Translations under genes and position numbers: made by a program | Notes under the pieces: model-generated | The model's input: the letters and a program-made list of their open reading frames with translations, nothing else | Database searches by the model: none | Told to the model about the DNA's origin: nothing | Source of the DNA: Crotophaga sulcirostris | Taxonomy: Eukaryota > Chordata > Aves > Cuculiformes > Crotophagidae | DNA: 64,000 bases | Direction of reading: 5' to 3' | Assembly: GCA_013397455.1 (NCBI GenBank) | Contig: VYZB01000525.1 | Coordinates: forward strand, 186,001-250,000 | Part shown: positions 10,601-24,252 of the stretch, in pieces | How the letters are laid out: each line of letters begins with the position of its first letter | Numbering within the stretch: position 1 is the stretch's first letter

Positions 10601-12955
10601 GATGCTGCTGTGAAATACCCCTGACCTCAAAGACCAGAACAAGAGCATAGACTCACATCCCTATATTACTTGGCTAAGCTAAATATAGATGTCTGGACCA
10701 ATTCCAATCTTCTTAGAAACCACATGGAAATAAATCTTTAATTTGTATGTATACTAAGCATAGGGATGCTGCACAGAAGTTCACTATCAGAAGTGATTAT
10801 TCTGTTATAGACTTGAGCAGATTTAAAACTAAAAGGTATATGCCCTAATTTTTCTGAAAACTCAAGTGGTCTCCATTTGGCTCTGACAGCTTAAGCAGTT
10901 TATGACCCACTCCATGGGACTCTGAACTTAAACCAGTTAAAACTTAACAGGAGTCTTCTCTGTTTAGTAGAAATCCCATGCCTGACCTGTGGCTGTAGTT
11001 TTGACAACTTGCTTGTACCACCATCAGTGGAGAGGTATATAATAATCCTCACCTTTATGTAAACTTTAAGAGCTTCCCACACTTCAGCTTCTGTGGGATG
11101 AAAAGGCATTAATGTCAGAGAATAATTGGATTCTAACCCTTGCCAGTTGTCAGAAAGCTGGACAGAACATAAGGGAGATCCTAAGCCTCCATTCAGTGGT
11201 TCCTTCACTAGGGTAAATGGTCTTTCATCTTGTTAACCTTCTTTCATAGTGATCTAGTTACATAAACTTTGTCACAATTATATACATGTCATCTGTGTAT
11301 ACAGTAAAGGATTCAACAGGTAAATTGAATTAATGCAACTGAAGCTTTAATACTTTCTGTTTTGAGTTTATGAGTCTGAAATACCACTTTGTATGATGTG
11401 ACCAATATGATGTGAATAATTTTCTTAAAACAGCTGTTTTCAGTAACTATTTAGAACAGAGGAAACCATGAGCATTTGATTTCACAAATCTGGAACTATT
11501 ACCAACAGAACAACCACAGGTTTGCATTTGGCTCATGTTTTCATGAGAGGACTGATTGAGTCTTTTCTTAAAGCAATGGAGCATAAAGTATTTAGGAGTT
11601 TTGATTATTAATCAAATCAACGTTTCTACCTGACTTAATAGGAGCATATCCACACAACACATTATTTCTAGCAAAATGATTCAACAAGCCACACGCCCTA
11701 TTAACTCCACAAACAGCACTGTACACACATCTACTTAAATCAAATCTGGTAGCTAGAAATTCACCACTATAAATAACTTCACGGCTCCTCCCCACTCATT
11801 ACCTGGGGAAGGAGCAGCCACAAACTTCTATGTAGCTTTTCTCCAGCTAGTATAACTTTACTGGACAATCAGGCAGAATGGATCCTGAGGTGCATCAATG
11901 CTCAGTTTCTTTTTATCGTCAACAACCTTTTGCTGATCTGTAGTATTTGGAACCATTAATCTGAAACAATGAAGCATAGTATCAGTCCTAGTGATCATAG
12001 CAAAAGGGTCAACTAATAGTCTTTACTGGACAGTGGCTAAGATTTATCAGTAAATGGTGTTTTGCTGATACTAAAATGTTCTGTTTGAAACCTTTCAGAT
12101 GTGAGACTTTTCTACCTAGTTTTATTCCTGCCTGCATACCTGGTAGATTGCCCTTCAGACCAGGTTTATGACTTCTAGACCAAGATCAAATTTAGAAAAA
12201 AAATAGATCTATTTTGCCGCTATGAAGAAAAGGGACTAGTGAAGGAATACAAAAAGATGGGTGATGTGCCCAGTGTGAGAATACAGCACAATGGATGTTT
12301 TCAGTGACATTTTGGATAAGGCAATACTGCATTTGTCAGTGTCAGGAGAGAGGGATTATCGGCAATAGAGATGATAAAAGCCTGAATAAATTTTGTTTAA
12401 AGACAAATAAAGAAGACCATAGCTTGTAAATTTTATCCAAAAGCACATGTCAAGATCCAGATATAGTAGAAGGGCTGACCTAGGAAGAAGACCAAACTGG
12501 ACATGAATCCCAGGGTATGGGCTAGAGAAAACAGTGACATCATTCACAGTAAAAAAACGGAGTGAGAACTGCAGGAATAACAGGGCTGGTTTTTTGGCCA
12601 TGTTGAACTTTAATGACTAGTTGCATGAAGACAGGCAAAGAGAGACAATGCAAGGTTTTCGTATGGACATGAAGAGAGAAATCTACAATGGAGACATCTG
12701 TGAGGCACCGGCATAAAGAATGTGGCTGAAACTGTATTTGCAAATCACATTGCTCATGGACTAAACAAAAGGAAAAAGAGTAAACAGATGCGGCTTTGTG
12801 GAACGCTTATACAAAGCTGAAGGGAGAAAGTGAAGGAACTTCCAGCTACTCCCCAGAACAGTATTTATGGAAGACAAGAATCAGGAGTGGAGACAGTCTT
12901 AGGATAAAACATAAAGAAGAACATGGCTTCTTGTCAGCTGATATATCAAACAGTA
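7655..12955. other. AT-rich non-coding interval
   Basis: No exon consistent with a known family, no RNA gene and no clear recent repeat was found. The only coding-like trace is the weak LINE-like minus-strand frame at 10900-11208. Confidence 0.5.
10900..11208 (-). mobile_element. Possible ancient L1/Tx1-like LINE trace
   Basis: A 102-codon minus-strand frame contains VWEALKVYIKVRIIIYLS followed by a charged Leu-rich stretch. That resembles the W-E-x-x-K-x-Y-I-x-G-x-I-I-x-Y pattern between endonuclease and RT in L1/Tx1-type LINE ORF2. There are no flanking RT blocks and the Gly of the pattern is Val here. A chance frame is quite possible. Confidence 0.2.
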
Positions 12956-12968
12956 TGCGGATCTAGAG

Positions 12969-13161
12969 CATAGGTGTCAAACTCACGGCCCACGGGCCGA
13001 ATCTATCCCTCCACCTTGTTTTATCCAGCCCATCACCGTGTTTCTCCCCAGTGGCAGCACCGAGCTCCTTGTCCCTGCACTCCTGCCAGCGCTGGGCACA
13101 ATTGCAGCACGTGATGCGCGTTACGCTGCAGGAGCAGGAGCATGTGAGCTTGACAACCCTG
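12969..13161 (+). mobile_element. hAT-Charlie-like MITE, copy 1
   Basis: This 193-bp element has near-inverted ends: 5' CATAGGTGTCAAACTCAC and 3' GCTTGACAACCCTG, both degenerate forms of the hAT-Charlie end CAGGGGTGTCAAACTC. An 8-bp target duplication ATCTAGAG (12961-12968) / ATCCAGAG (13162-13169) differs at one base and fits the hAT preference for TCTAGA. The interior matches, in inverted orientation, the copy at 35219-35420. No transposase is encoded. Confidence 0.85.
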
Positions 13162-14166
13162 ATCCAGAGTAATGATGACTTCAACTTCTGAAGGTAAAAT
13201 AACCTTGATTTGTGTCTACCATAGACATGGGCAGCAAAAGAGATGATTGCCTAAAGGGAATATTTTATTGCTGTAGGTTTTGACCTTTTGTATGATACCA
13301 AATATCCTGTTGTGTCATCCAATTTTTGAGGGTCTTCTTTAGAAATAAAATGCTCTCTACTCTGTCTGAATACTATCTATCATAAACGTGAATATTTGCC
13401 ATTGCAACATATAACATACCTGTTAATAATTTCTGGGATTTTTGTTTGTTTTGGTTTGTTTATTTTGGGTGGTTGTTGTTTGGTTTGACATTTGGAAGTA
13501 AATAAATGAATTCAGACTTTTTTGAGGCAGAGGGACTTTTATGTAGCTCAAACTAGAAGAAAGCTGTTTTGAAAACAGAAAGAATAAAGGAATAAAATAG
13601 AATGCCAAGAGAAATAGAGCACAGTAGAGGAGCAATTCATGTGAAAAGTTTATTGAATAAGTTCAATAGAACTTTCTTTTTTTCTAAGATCTTTTTTTCT
13701 TCACTTTCATATGCCCTGCTCACTGTTGTCCCACAGCATCCTATGAGCTCCCTTTGCCCTGCTCTGAGCATAGCTGCACCCTGCAATAATTAATGAGAAT
13801 TTTTCAGTTTGAGCAATATTTTGAAAACAATCAAATTTGCTTTTTTTGAGTTATTTCTTCTGCCAGAGAGACTCATCAAAATCTTATCTGCGTTATTTAT
13901 TGAGTCAGAAGGATTTCGTTGCATAAAAGAATATGTGTTATCTGCATAAAAAACACACACAGCCACTTAGACCATCAGTCTTTGCTTTTGTGTACTGCTT
14001 CTCTCTGGATTGGCAGGGGGCTGAAAGTGACATCAGTCTGGCGGGCTTTAGAGCTAATGCTCCCGTATGCGTCAGGTAATCCAATTGAGTTCTTATATGT
14101 TGCCAGACCCAGAGATTTAAATTGAGCTACTTCCTAAAAGCTGACTCTTCTTACCTGGTAGGTGAA

Positions 14167-14224
14167 ATAACCAAAAAAAAAAAAAAGAAGAAAGAAAAAA
14201 AAAGAAAAAGAAGGAAAGGAAGGA
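14167..14224 (+). repeat. A/G-rich purine tract
   Basis: Nearly pure A with scattered G over about 55 bases. Its 119-codon frame is an artefact of low complexity. Confidence 0.8.
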
Positions 14225-14378
14225 GTGTAAACAGCCTCAGCAGTCATGACGTTACCCTTAACTTCAAACCAGGAGCTGCTAGGCTTGGCCTGCAAGCAAG
14301 AGAAGGAACCTTATTGTTTACTTGCTTAGCCGCTTGCCAGACCACACAGTGCTTAGTTACGAGATATAAACAAAGCAG

Positions 14379-14462
14379 TAGAAAGAGAGAAAGGAAGAAA
14401 GAGAAAAAAGAGAGAAAGAAAGAGAGAAGACGGAAGGAAAGAGAGAAAAAAACAAGAAACAG
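14379..14462 (+). repeat. GAAA/GAGA purine tract
   Basis: About 80 almost unbroken purines on the plus strand with imperfect mirror symmetry of GAAAGA/AGAGAAAG blocks. It lies 155 bases right of a similar tract. Confidence 0.8.
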
Positions 14463-16114
14463 AAGTCCAAGCATGTCCTGAATATGTTGAATTTGACTTT
14501 TACAACGATCTAAACGACCAGTACTGGGCAAAAATATAGAAGATTTTAGACTATTCTGGATGCAGCATTTGTCCAACTTTTACAGGTAGGTTCTTAAGTA
14601 TTTCTCTTAATCCCAATATTGATTAAATAAGTATTAAAGCATTCATCTTCTTGGCTTCATACAGCAGTATCTAGTATTCACCCTGGTTTTCTTTTTTTTT
14701 TTTTTTCTTCAAGCTGATTTCATTTTTCTCAAGTTATTAGCTAATTCTGATTAGAAGATTGCTTGCTTGTATGAAAAATTATGACACAGAGTTGGTCAGA
14801 TTGTGGTCCAGAATATCAATCCCTCCTGCGTTAGAAGTTAGAAACGCTGTTAGAAACGTTCACCTATGACAGAATTTCACTGATAAAAATCAGAGTAACT
14901 CAACCTATTATTATTTTCTAGCAAAGGTAAAGGAACAGAAAGCTCTGAATTGTTACTACTGTAAGTCTTCATTTGTTTAACACAGTTCATGTGATTGTGG
15001 AAAACATGCTTAAGTATGTTATTTATTCATGGATTTATAGTGAGTACTACTATTTAGAAAACAGCACTGAACTCGCAACACCAGAAAGATGTCTTTAGTG
15101 ATTATAGCCTGGGATTAAGGAATCTCAATTAATAAACTGGTTTCCTAATTTCTCTTCTACTGCTCTTTGATGTGCTTTTAGACAAGTTCCTGCATTCCAG
15201 TTTGCAGTTTCTAAAATAAAAGCAGCCTTATTTTATGGAAATTTTGGCATATGCTCCGCAAATATTACTGATTTAGAAGTTTTTAGATGGAAATTCCAGA
15301 GGAATACCAATGATGTTAATTTACTATTTATATCTAACATGGATCACTAATGATAGCAAATGGCATCATCCTCAGTGATGTGGTGTAAGAAGCCAATTAG
15401 ACTTTCTCAGCCAGCCAGCAGCAGAATCAACATCAGAATCTTTGGATATCACTTTACTACAAACAAAGGTACAACTATGACATTCTTTGAACTCAAAAAC
15501 TAGCTTTAGAGTACCTGTTTAAATACTGACAACAGGCAAACCACAGTAGCATTGTCTACAGTAGGATTAGCTGTTTGAGAAGCTATGGAGAGATTTTGGG
15601 AGGCCTGGATACTATATGCAAAAATATTAGCTCTTCATTTTTAACTTGGGACTTCATTTTACTTTGGTACCTGAAGAAGCTGGGGTAAATACTACTCAGG
15701 TTGTTTTACATGTGTTGTGGTGCTACCTTTTAACCTCAGCATCAGCTCATAATTTGACTCTTCATTCTCAGTTCCTATCTCTGGAATGAGGCTTCCTCAT
15801 TGCAGAGAATTACATAATGCCTGAAAACAGGACATAAGTCAATAGACATAAAAGAGAAATAACTACTATGATGCGTGATTTCTACTGTCCTACTATTTAT
15901 GGCACTGCAGCAGCAGACAGCATGTCTTTGAAGCTTTAATCTTTGAAGCACTTGAATGTAGATTATATATTAGATGTATTAGATTCAGTTCTAGGCCACC
16001 AGTCAGTTATGCTGTCCTGTAGAATGAACTTTTAATGAAAGATGCATGAAAAAAAAATAAAAAATGGCAGTAGCTGTCTACTGTAGATAGATATTCTGTG
16101 AGGTCCTAGAGGTT

Positions 16115-16288
16115 TGACGTCAGCCAGGGTGGAGGCAACAGGGCATATAAGCTTAGCAAGAACAAACACAGCACCACTTTCCTTTGAATGCGGTTATCCA
16201 GTAAGATGTTTTTATACATTTCTATTGAAAAAATATCTGTTTGTGAACTGACTGCAGACAATGTAATACCCTCCTCTGAAATTCACAG
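16115..16288 (+). promoter_or_regulatory. Candidate FRMPD2 promoter and 5' UTR exon
   Basis: A perfect palindromic CRE, TGACGTCA, at 16115-16122 is followed by a TATA-like CATATAA at 16144-16150. A transcript starting about 30 bases further on would meet donors at 16201 (CCA|GTAAGA) or 16289 (CACAG|GTAGGT). The next acceptor-linked coding exon on this strand is the KIND exon at 24.1 kb. An ATG at 16206 would be out of phase with that exon. The arrangement is suggestive, but there is no transcript evidence. Confidence 0.3.
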
Positions 16289-19200
16289 GTAGGTTCCCTT
16301 TGAAGTAGAGAAGAGCCCAGAATTTGGCCATGTAAGTCTGATTCTGTAGGGTGCTGAGTTTTTCTACACTTTCTTTTGGCATCAGTAACATTTTGTGTCT
16401 TTGAGGGAAAACGCTCATAGATATTGTAATAAAGATACATCTTTTTCAACAGCCTTACCACCCAGCTCATGAAATTTGCTACAGAGAGGCACATAGCAAC
16501 ACTATTCAGATTCAGATTTCAATTCTCTCGTTCAAAGATTAGACATTTTAAAAACTGATCCAACCCATGAGAAGTTTATGATTTCCTAGTAATAAATTTG
16601 GCTCTCTTCAGCAATGAAATTTTATGGCCCTTGAGTGCTGAACACTTTACAATAGTCAAGTTAATCCTGCTATTGATTAAAATGCATGTTTCTAGAGAGG
16701 AAATGAAATAAATACATTTACATCAGAGGGTAAAAAAATATCGTGTAATGAAGACTGTATCATTACAGCTGTAATTTCTGTGGCAGAATCATTCTAAGAA
16801 AAAGTCACTCTTTAGCAACGACGCAACTCCCTTATTGACAGATTTGACTCTTCCTGTCTACTTTATTTGAACATAATTTTTTAACATAATTTTAAGTGCT
16901 TGTTCAAATTATAAACCCATAAATTTCCACCCTATATTTCAGACAGTTGAATTTCATATGTAATGAGATTCTTCTCTCTGGTATGAGGAATACAGTGTAT
17001 TGTCTCCAAAATTATAATAACAAGTGCACAGTGAGTCAGAATATATGTGAATAAATAAGGTTATGATTTAAATTAATTTTAAACTAGATCTTGCAAAAAA
17101 TGTGTTCTTTTCAGACTCTTCCAACTTTTCATGTAGTGAAAATTTATTGGTATTTTCTGGGAAAAAAACGCATTGAAATATAGTAGGTTGTACTTAAGCA
17201 AAGTAATTAGCAATTATATAGCTTTTTTCCAGTTATTATCCTTGTATTTTCAGGTAAAAAAACCCCTATTGCCATGAACGATAGCATGTATCAATAACTG
17301 ACTTTAAAGGGTCACTGTATTGGCTCTAAGATACATTATATACACAGGAAGCTCAGGATTTAATTTGCACACTTAAAAAGAAGTATACAGTGGGGGCACC
17401 TAATCTCCCAGATTCTTTCCTTTTTTGTTTCTCAAAAATATTCATACAGTTATGATTACTATATTATATTACGTTTATTTTCAATACAGTTTTTTTCTGT
17501 ATTTCCCCTAAGATTATCAGCAATAGTCATTAGTTTGATGATAGCAACAACATTCTCTTAATTCAATTTTAAGTACATTTTAATATATTTTGAGAATTTA
17601 CTGTTTGAGAATTTACTTGGGTTTTCAATTTTAAATGTGCCTAGAGAACCAATATAATTAGTTGTCATTTCTTATTAAATAATTTCTATAGTGTAGTTTT
17701 TATAAGCTTAATTTGTCTTATAGAGGAATGCTGTTCTTCAAAAACGAAATGTAACCTGAAATATTAAACCAGAACTATCATCAACACAGTAGATGCACTC
17801 AGATTCTTTCCAAAGCTCACAGTTACAGACCGAAGTGATCACCTTCTTTCCTCTGTAGCCAATTTCATGTTGCAGTTTTGTGGATTGCTATGAATCAGAT
17901 GCAAAACAAAACAGGTTTAGGGTTCTCCTCGCTTTCAGTGTTTCTTCAGTATCTCCTAACTACCTACTCCTAGTCATTTTGGCAATCAACACCTCCCAAA
18001 ATCTCCACATAGTATTCCAAATTATAGGGTTGGATTGTCTTTTTTTTTTAAAGACAATACACAACCTTGAGCAACAAAAGATTGTGATCTTCATGTGAAA
18101 ATTGTTCATTTTAGAGTATTTAAGTATAGACACTCTTGAGCAAAGCAGACCTATTTCACTGATGCCAAACTGCATGTAAAAACCCAGAATCGGTTTAGTA
18201 CATATGTGCTATGCAATAATCTTGTGCCTCTAAAAAACCAAGTTCTATCTTCCTATTTAAATTCAGAAATGATTCCATAGATCAAATATTTAATTAGTAT
18301 GCATACTAGTATAATTTTCAATTTCAAAAATGTCTCTGCATTCACATTTAGAACTATATAATATTAAAGTGCATAAAGGAGATCAGTTAAGCATCTTCCT
18401 AGGGATACCTCCTGCAGAATGCAGAGAGGTGATTCTAGCTCCTTTCAGGTTTGTGCCAAGCACTGTTCCTGCTGCCATGACTCAGGGGAGTCAGAGGCAA
18501 CAAGACTGATGCTAAGCTGTGTCCGTTCCTTCTTTACCTATAACTACAGAAAGTGTTCTGCTTTCATCATTTCACATCAGTGTGCTGCAAGGCTCGGGAT
18601 AGATTGTACGGAAATTCTCTAAGTTTACTTTGGAAGTATCACTCCAAATGTTTGTATTTGCCCTATTTTTAATCCCCCCTAATTTTGTATTCCAAGCTTT
18701 ATCTATTGCACAGCAAGTTCCAAGATAGGCTACAAGAACTTTTCCTAGGATATTTGGAATACTTGTCATTAAAAAAGCAGTTGTCTTACTCAGATATTAT
18801 TTATGTTTTAATATACCTCTAGTTTTCAATGAATTTTTAGGCTTTTTCTGATGAGGTTTCTAAACTCTTGTGTCATAAAGATGTAAAGACACAAATTCAT
18901 CACTGAGCTACCCCTAAACATAAGGCACTTCAAACAACATGTTACTGTAAGTCATTAATCTTTGAGTGCAACACAGGAAAATCAAGAGGTAGCATAGACA
19001 GGCTGATTTTATTTTGGTCAAAGTCTTCACCAGGATGTGGTCAGAAATTGCATTACTTGATATGTTAATTTACCCATTGTCCAGCACCTCATGTCAAGTA
19101 AAAGGATGTTGACTGAAAATACATTTTTCTAGCTGCTTTTCATTCTAAAATATCTTTAAGAATTAGTCTTTCTTGCTAATCTGTCTGCTATGGACCCCTT

Positions 19201-22200
19201 TTCAGCCCTTAAAATCAGTCTGTTAACCCTCCAACACTATGGGAAAATGTTACTTCAAGGTCTCTCCTGGCAGTCAGCTTAGATTTGAAAGCAGGTTGCT
19301 CAACACCTTGCAGAATAGAACCTATGGTCCTCTGGCTAAGTCCCTTCTTCAAAGAAGATTTTTTTCCCCTTTTAATCTTGCTGATACTGATACAAGATGT
19401 TTTGCCTTTGACTATACTGAGGTAGGATTGGATCTCCTTGATTTTGGTCATGTATTTAAAGGAGGTGTTTTTAGACTACGAGGCAGCACCTGAGGCCTAA
19501 AGGGGACAGCTAGACATAGCTAAGAATTTGGAGTACAACAGCTGAAAAGGACAGAAGGCTAAGAAAAACACTGTATCTAGAGAAAGTTGGCTAAAGACCA
19601 TCTTTTCACAGACTTATGTGTAGCTTTATTGGTGTGTTCTTCAAAGCAACACTAGATGAAACAATTCCTGGTCTCTAAAGTTGTCCTTGCAAGTAACAGA
19701 TGGAGGTTCAGATGTTTCCACAGAGTGTAGTGGTTAAATTAAGCAAAATTAATATTAGCCAAGCTTCACGTGTCTTTATGTGCAGTGGGTTTGCAGCAGC
19801 TTACACATAGTGTTGTGAGTAGACAACTTTTTCTGGGTATAGTGGAGCAAATGGAAGAGGTTGCACTCCAAGCTCCCTCTCACTTGCCTGTTGGTACAAG
19901 CCTGTACTCAGACTCTCTTGGTGAGGTTTGTGGCTGAGGTTAGCAACCTCTCAGATCTTTCAGAGGACCTACTTATGTGGCCTGTCTTTGGCTCTCTCAG
20001 GTCAAAATCGATTCGTCACCTCTAGTAGCAGAGCTATGATGGGCACTTATGTCCAAACCACAAATAGGCAATACCTTCCTCAGACACAGCTGTTCACAAA
20101 ATCTACATTTCTTTATACCATTCAGCAATTTAAAAGCTGGTTAAGTTTCCGGCTTGGTACTTTGCAATATATAGATAAAGTAATAAAGCAGAACTGAATG
20201 TTCAGTCAGAAAGAGACAAGAGCTGTGCAAGAGCAGCTTCCAGGCAGTAAAAACCAAAAGGCATTTCTAGCTCAACAGAAGCCTTTTCAGTTCACAGAAC
20301 GCTTGGTTCCTACCCAAAGGTTAATCCTTTGTTGTTGTTGTTGTGTCTTAAACAAACGCTGGTGTTTAAAAGAAACGTTTTGCCAACATTCTCATTTCTG
20401 GTTGTCAGGATGCCCAAATGGGACATAGGTGTTATTGCTTCATGCCTTTAAAAGTACACCAGAAACAAACTTGACCCCATATTTTCAAAACCTAAACCTG
20501 ATTTCTCCTTCCTTACCATCTTATTCGCTGCAGTGTTCTATAATCTCCCGTTTTCATCTGTTTTTTCACCAACACTCAGGTAATGGATTAAGACTTACAT
20601 GCCATAGAAACAGATTCTACGGCTGAACCAGCTCCTCTGGAAACTCCTTCTTGACAGGCTTGCATACAAAGGGCTGTCATTTAGTTAGGAATCCAGATGC
20701 CCAGTTACCCTCGAGAATGTTTAATTCACATGACTGTATTTGATAAGGAAAAGTTAGTTTCCCTACAAAAGTAGCAGGTTTTAGCTCTTTCGTTGTCTTT
20801 ATACAGCCAACAAAGCAGCAAAAGTAAAGATGAAGGTTGACAAAAGCCAAGTTGCTCCCTTACATTTTACTGAACAGTATTGCCAAATATAAAGTGACGC
20901 TGGCATATGAAATTTCTAGTATACAATTGTTATTAAGTGTTAAGTTCAGATACAAAACCGTAGTTCATTATCTTTTCTAATCAATTCAATTTCTTTCATT
21001 GACCTTAGATTTCAAAGACTGTTTGGATGAAAGCTTGCACATATGACAAAACAGAATGTACCAACATAGAATAAAATAATTGTAAAAGAAATATGATAAA
21101 AGGTGGATGTTTGTGGCAAAGTGATAGGTTAGCCTCACCTCAGTGTATGTTTCATATTTATACAAGAAGAGTAGATTAAATTCTTCCAGGGGAACATCTA
21201 TTGTCTTTGGACAGTTCGTGTAATGAATGAATATGTTGCAAAGATTAGAATGGGGAGGACATCTTTGCCTAATTTGCCTATTTGGATGTCACTACCTTCT
21301 TCCATAGAAGTCAGTAGAAGATTTGTCTTTGACTTCAGAGAATGAATGAATTGACACTGAAAACCTTTTGCTACTTCTTCAGGCACAAAAATATTAACCT
21401 CTACATCCTGGCCAAACTCCAAAGTGGGTGCTCTAATTCTGCTGCTCTAATTTCCCCCTGCAGGCTTAACTAGATCTAGCATCATTTCCTGATGTGTTGT
21501 GTTACTGCAATCAAGTCCCTTTTTGCAAGGTTATTGTTAATTTTTTCCTCCTCACCTCCTAATTTGCCTGCTTTGCCTTATCAGATGTAGCTTGTTGTAG
21601 CTTGTTTGAAGGTCAGAATTGTTTGCTTCCAGATCACAGCTTTTGTTAAATTGAGGGATCACGAATATGTGAAGTGCTACAATGATAACAATATCTTTGT
21701 ATCACTTTTACTCTCATATCATACACATAGTGTAGCCTATCTATAAAAGGAAATGAAATGTATTTTTCCCCTAAGCACTCACACAGTTATATTCTTGCCA
21801 AATATCACATCATGCTTGTCATGAAAACCAAAAGTCAAAAATGCAGCCTAAAATTACAGTGCATTCTGAGTGTGTTTAAAAATAAGTTGCAAATTTGCTT
21901 GTAAAACAGCACATCTCTTTAAAGAGATTATGATTTCCATGGCCATACAGTCTAATCATTTTTGTGAAGAAGTTTGCACATCATTGCCAGAAAAAATTAT
22001 TTAATTCATGCTTAATATTAATCTGAGACATTATTTTTACTCTTAGAAGAAACATTCATTACAAAAGCTAAGCAGCTTTGGTGTAACTTTGCTGATTTCA
22101 CTTTGGCTCTATAAAGCAGTAGCACCTGCAGTCTGGATAGTTGCTTGTTGAGTAATTTACGCTAGTTAGAAATATTAGCACTGAAACCACTTAGTATAAG

Positions 22201-24123
22201 CATGTCTGTCTAAAATAAAGGATGCTTCTCCCAATACAATCTCGTATAAAACAGCACTAAGTACAGTTTGGTGGATTACCCCAATGGAGAAGCCACACAG
22301 ATTCTAGCTCTGGGGATGTGAATTGATTGCTTAGTCCCAGTACCACAGGGTTAAGTGAAATGCTATCACAGTAATTTATTATTAAGAGAAATGGTGATGG
22401 CTTAGATTAAGAAGATTTGTCTGTCTCTTCCAATTAAGGTTAGGTTCTTAAGAAGCTTTACTATGCTTTGAAGCTACAAAGACTAAAATTAGGACTCTGG
22501 CTCTGTTTAAAATGTCACAGTGTTGGTCCATAATCCTGTAGTGACTCCATCAAGGGATCATTCTTCCAATGTTGTGATTCCTTGTTTGGAAGCTAGTGAG
22601 CCAGGACAAAATCCTATGAATCAAAATCAGCAACAAGTTGGTCCTGCAGAACATTGTAATGGTCTTGCAGTGACCCCTTGAACACTGCATAATAAGTGAA
22701 AAGCTGGCAAAGAGATCATCCATAAGACACAGTAAAATCTATTGCAGGCAGAGAACAAATGGTAGCAGTAAGTGGACTGTGTATAGAGAGTGAAGAAATG
22801 GTTTGGGGCGGGAAGATTTGTTTTCAGGCTGTAAGTGAAGTCCTTTTACAGCAATGTTTACAATCCTATACATTACAGTAGCATCCTAGACTCTAATGTC
22901 CTCACTTGGTGGTCTACAGACAATATGAAAACCTCCATGCAATAGACAGAGATCACTTCCAACTTTTCTCATTACACCCCTATTGACACAGCATAAAATG
23001 AACCTATGGAGCTCACTGTTACAGGATAGTAACAGCAGAGGTGTGAATAAATTTCAAAAATTTTTAGCAAATTTTAAGCTTGGATTCCTTACAGATGTGT
23101 AGACCTAGACCAGGGTCTGCCTAGATCAGTAAATTGCAGAAATGTAGAAGTGGTGAAATGGAAAATCAGTTCCATTTATAAGGAACAAAACCTTCTTTAA
23201 TAATATTTCATATGATAAAACATTTGGAGGAAAAGAAGTCTTGATACTCAAGTCACAAGTCAGATTCTAGTTGGCTAGGATTAGGCAAATACTCTTGCAA
23301 TAGGTAAAACACTGAATTATGATACAGTATGGGATGTCTCTCTCTAAATGATCTGTTGAAGACAAAAAACGGGAGAGTGAGTGGACCAACATTCTTATGC
23401 AGTACACCAGTCTAACATACCTGTCAGATAGGACAGTGTGCTGGGAGCCACAAAATTGCTATTCATCAACTCAAGAGGGAATCATCTTTTGATTTGGTTT
23501 AGTGGAACAAAGCAGGTTTATATGTATATTGGCATGGGCGAACTGCAAGTTCTGAGTCTCAGTTATCTAAGAAAATCACTCATCAGGGAATTCAGTAAGA
23601 CTCTACAAACTTTCACTGATCAATCTGATGAGCAACGAATGAAACTCAATTGCTCTGTTGGACTGTGTTTATAAAACTTTCATTTTACAATGCAGCTCTT
23701 TTGCTTTGCCATTCTTTTTCTCTCAGATTAACTCTGTCATGTTTTTATAGACAAGAGCATCCAATTAAGCAGCAAACTCGATGCCCTACAATTCAGATAA
23801 CCACTCACAAATTCTGAACAGCATATGTTCATGAAGGATCTCCTGAGCAAAAACTATTTGCCCCACAGAATCTTGTGATTGGTTTCAAATGATGTGCAAA
23901 AGGGCTGAAAAAACATTACAGGAAGTCACTTAGTTCAGTCCCCTTTATTTATCTTACTTAGATTAAGATAGGGATGAACAATACCTGCTTTTTGAGAACA
24001 AAGAAGCAGGATGGTTCACAAAATATTTCTTATTGTGAGAGAAAGGTACAATTGTAGTCAGTATGGTTTGCTTTGAGCAATTCAGTCTACTTTAGTGTGT
24101 TCAAAATCTGGTTTCTATTGCAG

Positions 24124-24252
24124 CAGACATGAGCAGTTCCTGTCTGACACTGGCTGAGGTCCTGTGGGCAAAAGGAAGCCCTCTGGAGGAAGAAGAAATA
24201 TGGGCACTCTTGTACCTGGCCACTGTGCAGCTTCTGGAGGACATTCACAAAG
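24124..24252 (+). CDS. FRMPD2: FRMPD2 exon 1: start of KIND domain
   Basis: The acceptor is TTGCAG at 24118-24123, or the next CAG three bases on. The ATG at 24129 opens [16 protein letters not shown], then [14 protein letters not shown], the first KIND helices. The donor AAAG|GTGAGG leaves phase 1. The acceptor upstream of the ATG shows that the first exon is non-coding and lies further left. Confidence 0.92.

Larger units (their letters stand above)
13175..24110. other. Upstream/intron-1 interval without coding exons
   Basis: I found no exon in frame with the KIND exon at 24129. The interval holds two purine tracts, a (TTG)n run near 20331-20346 and a CRE/TATA candidate near 16.1 kb. Numerous 60-90 codon frames lack splice context or family resemblance. 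Confidence 0.5.

Noticed and set aside
11592..11830. Possible promoter or LTR on the minus strand (TTATTTATAG near a GGAGGAGCC box)
   Set aside because: No terminal repeats, target duplication or downstream exon; composition alone is not enough.
14122..14576. 119-codon plus and 110-codon minus frames
   Set aside because: Created by the purine tracts; Lys/Glu/Arg or Phe/Leu/Ser runs with no other content.
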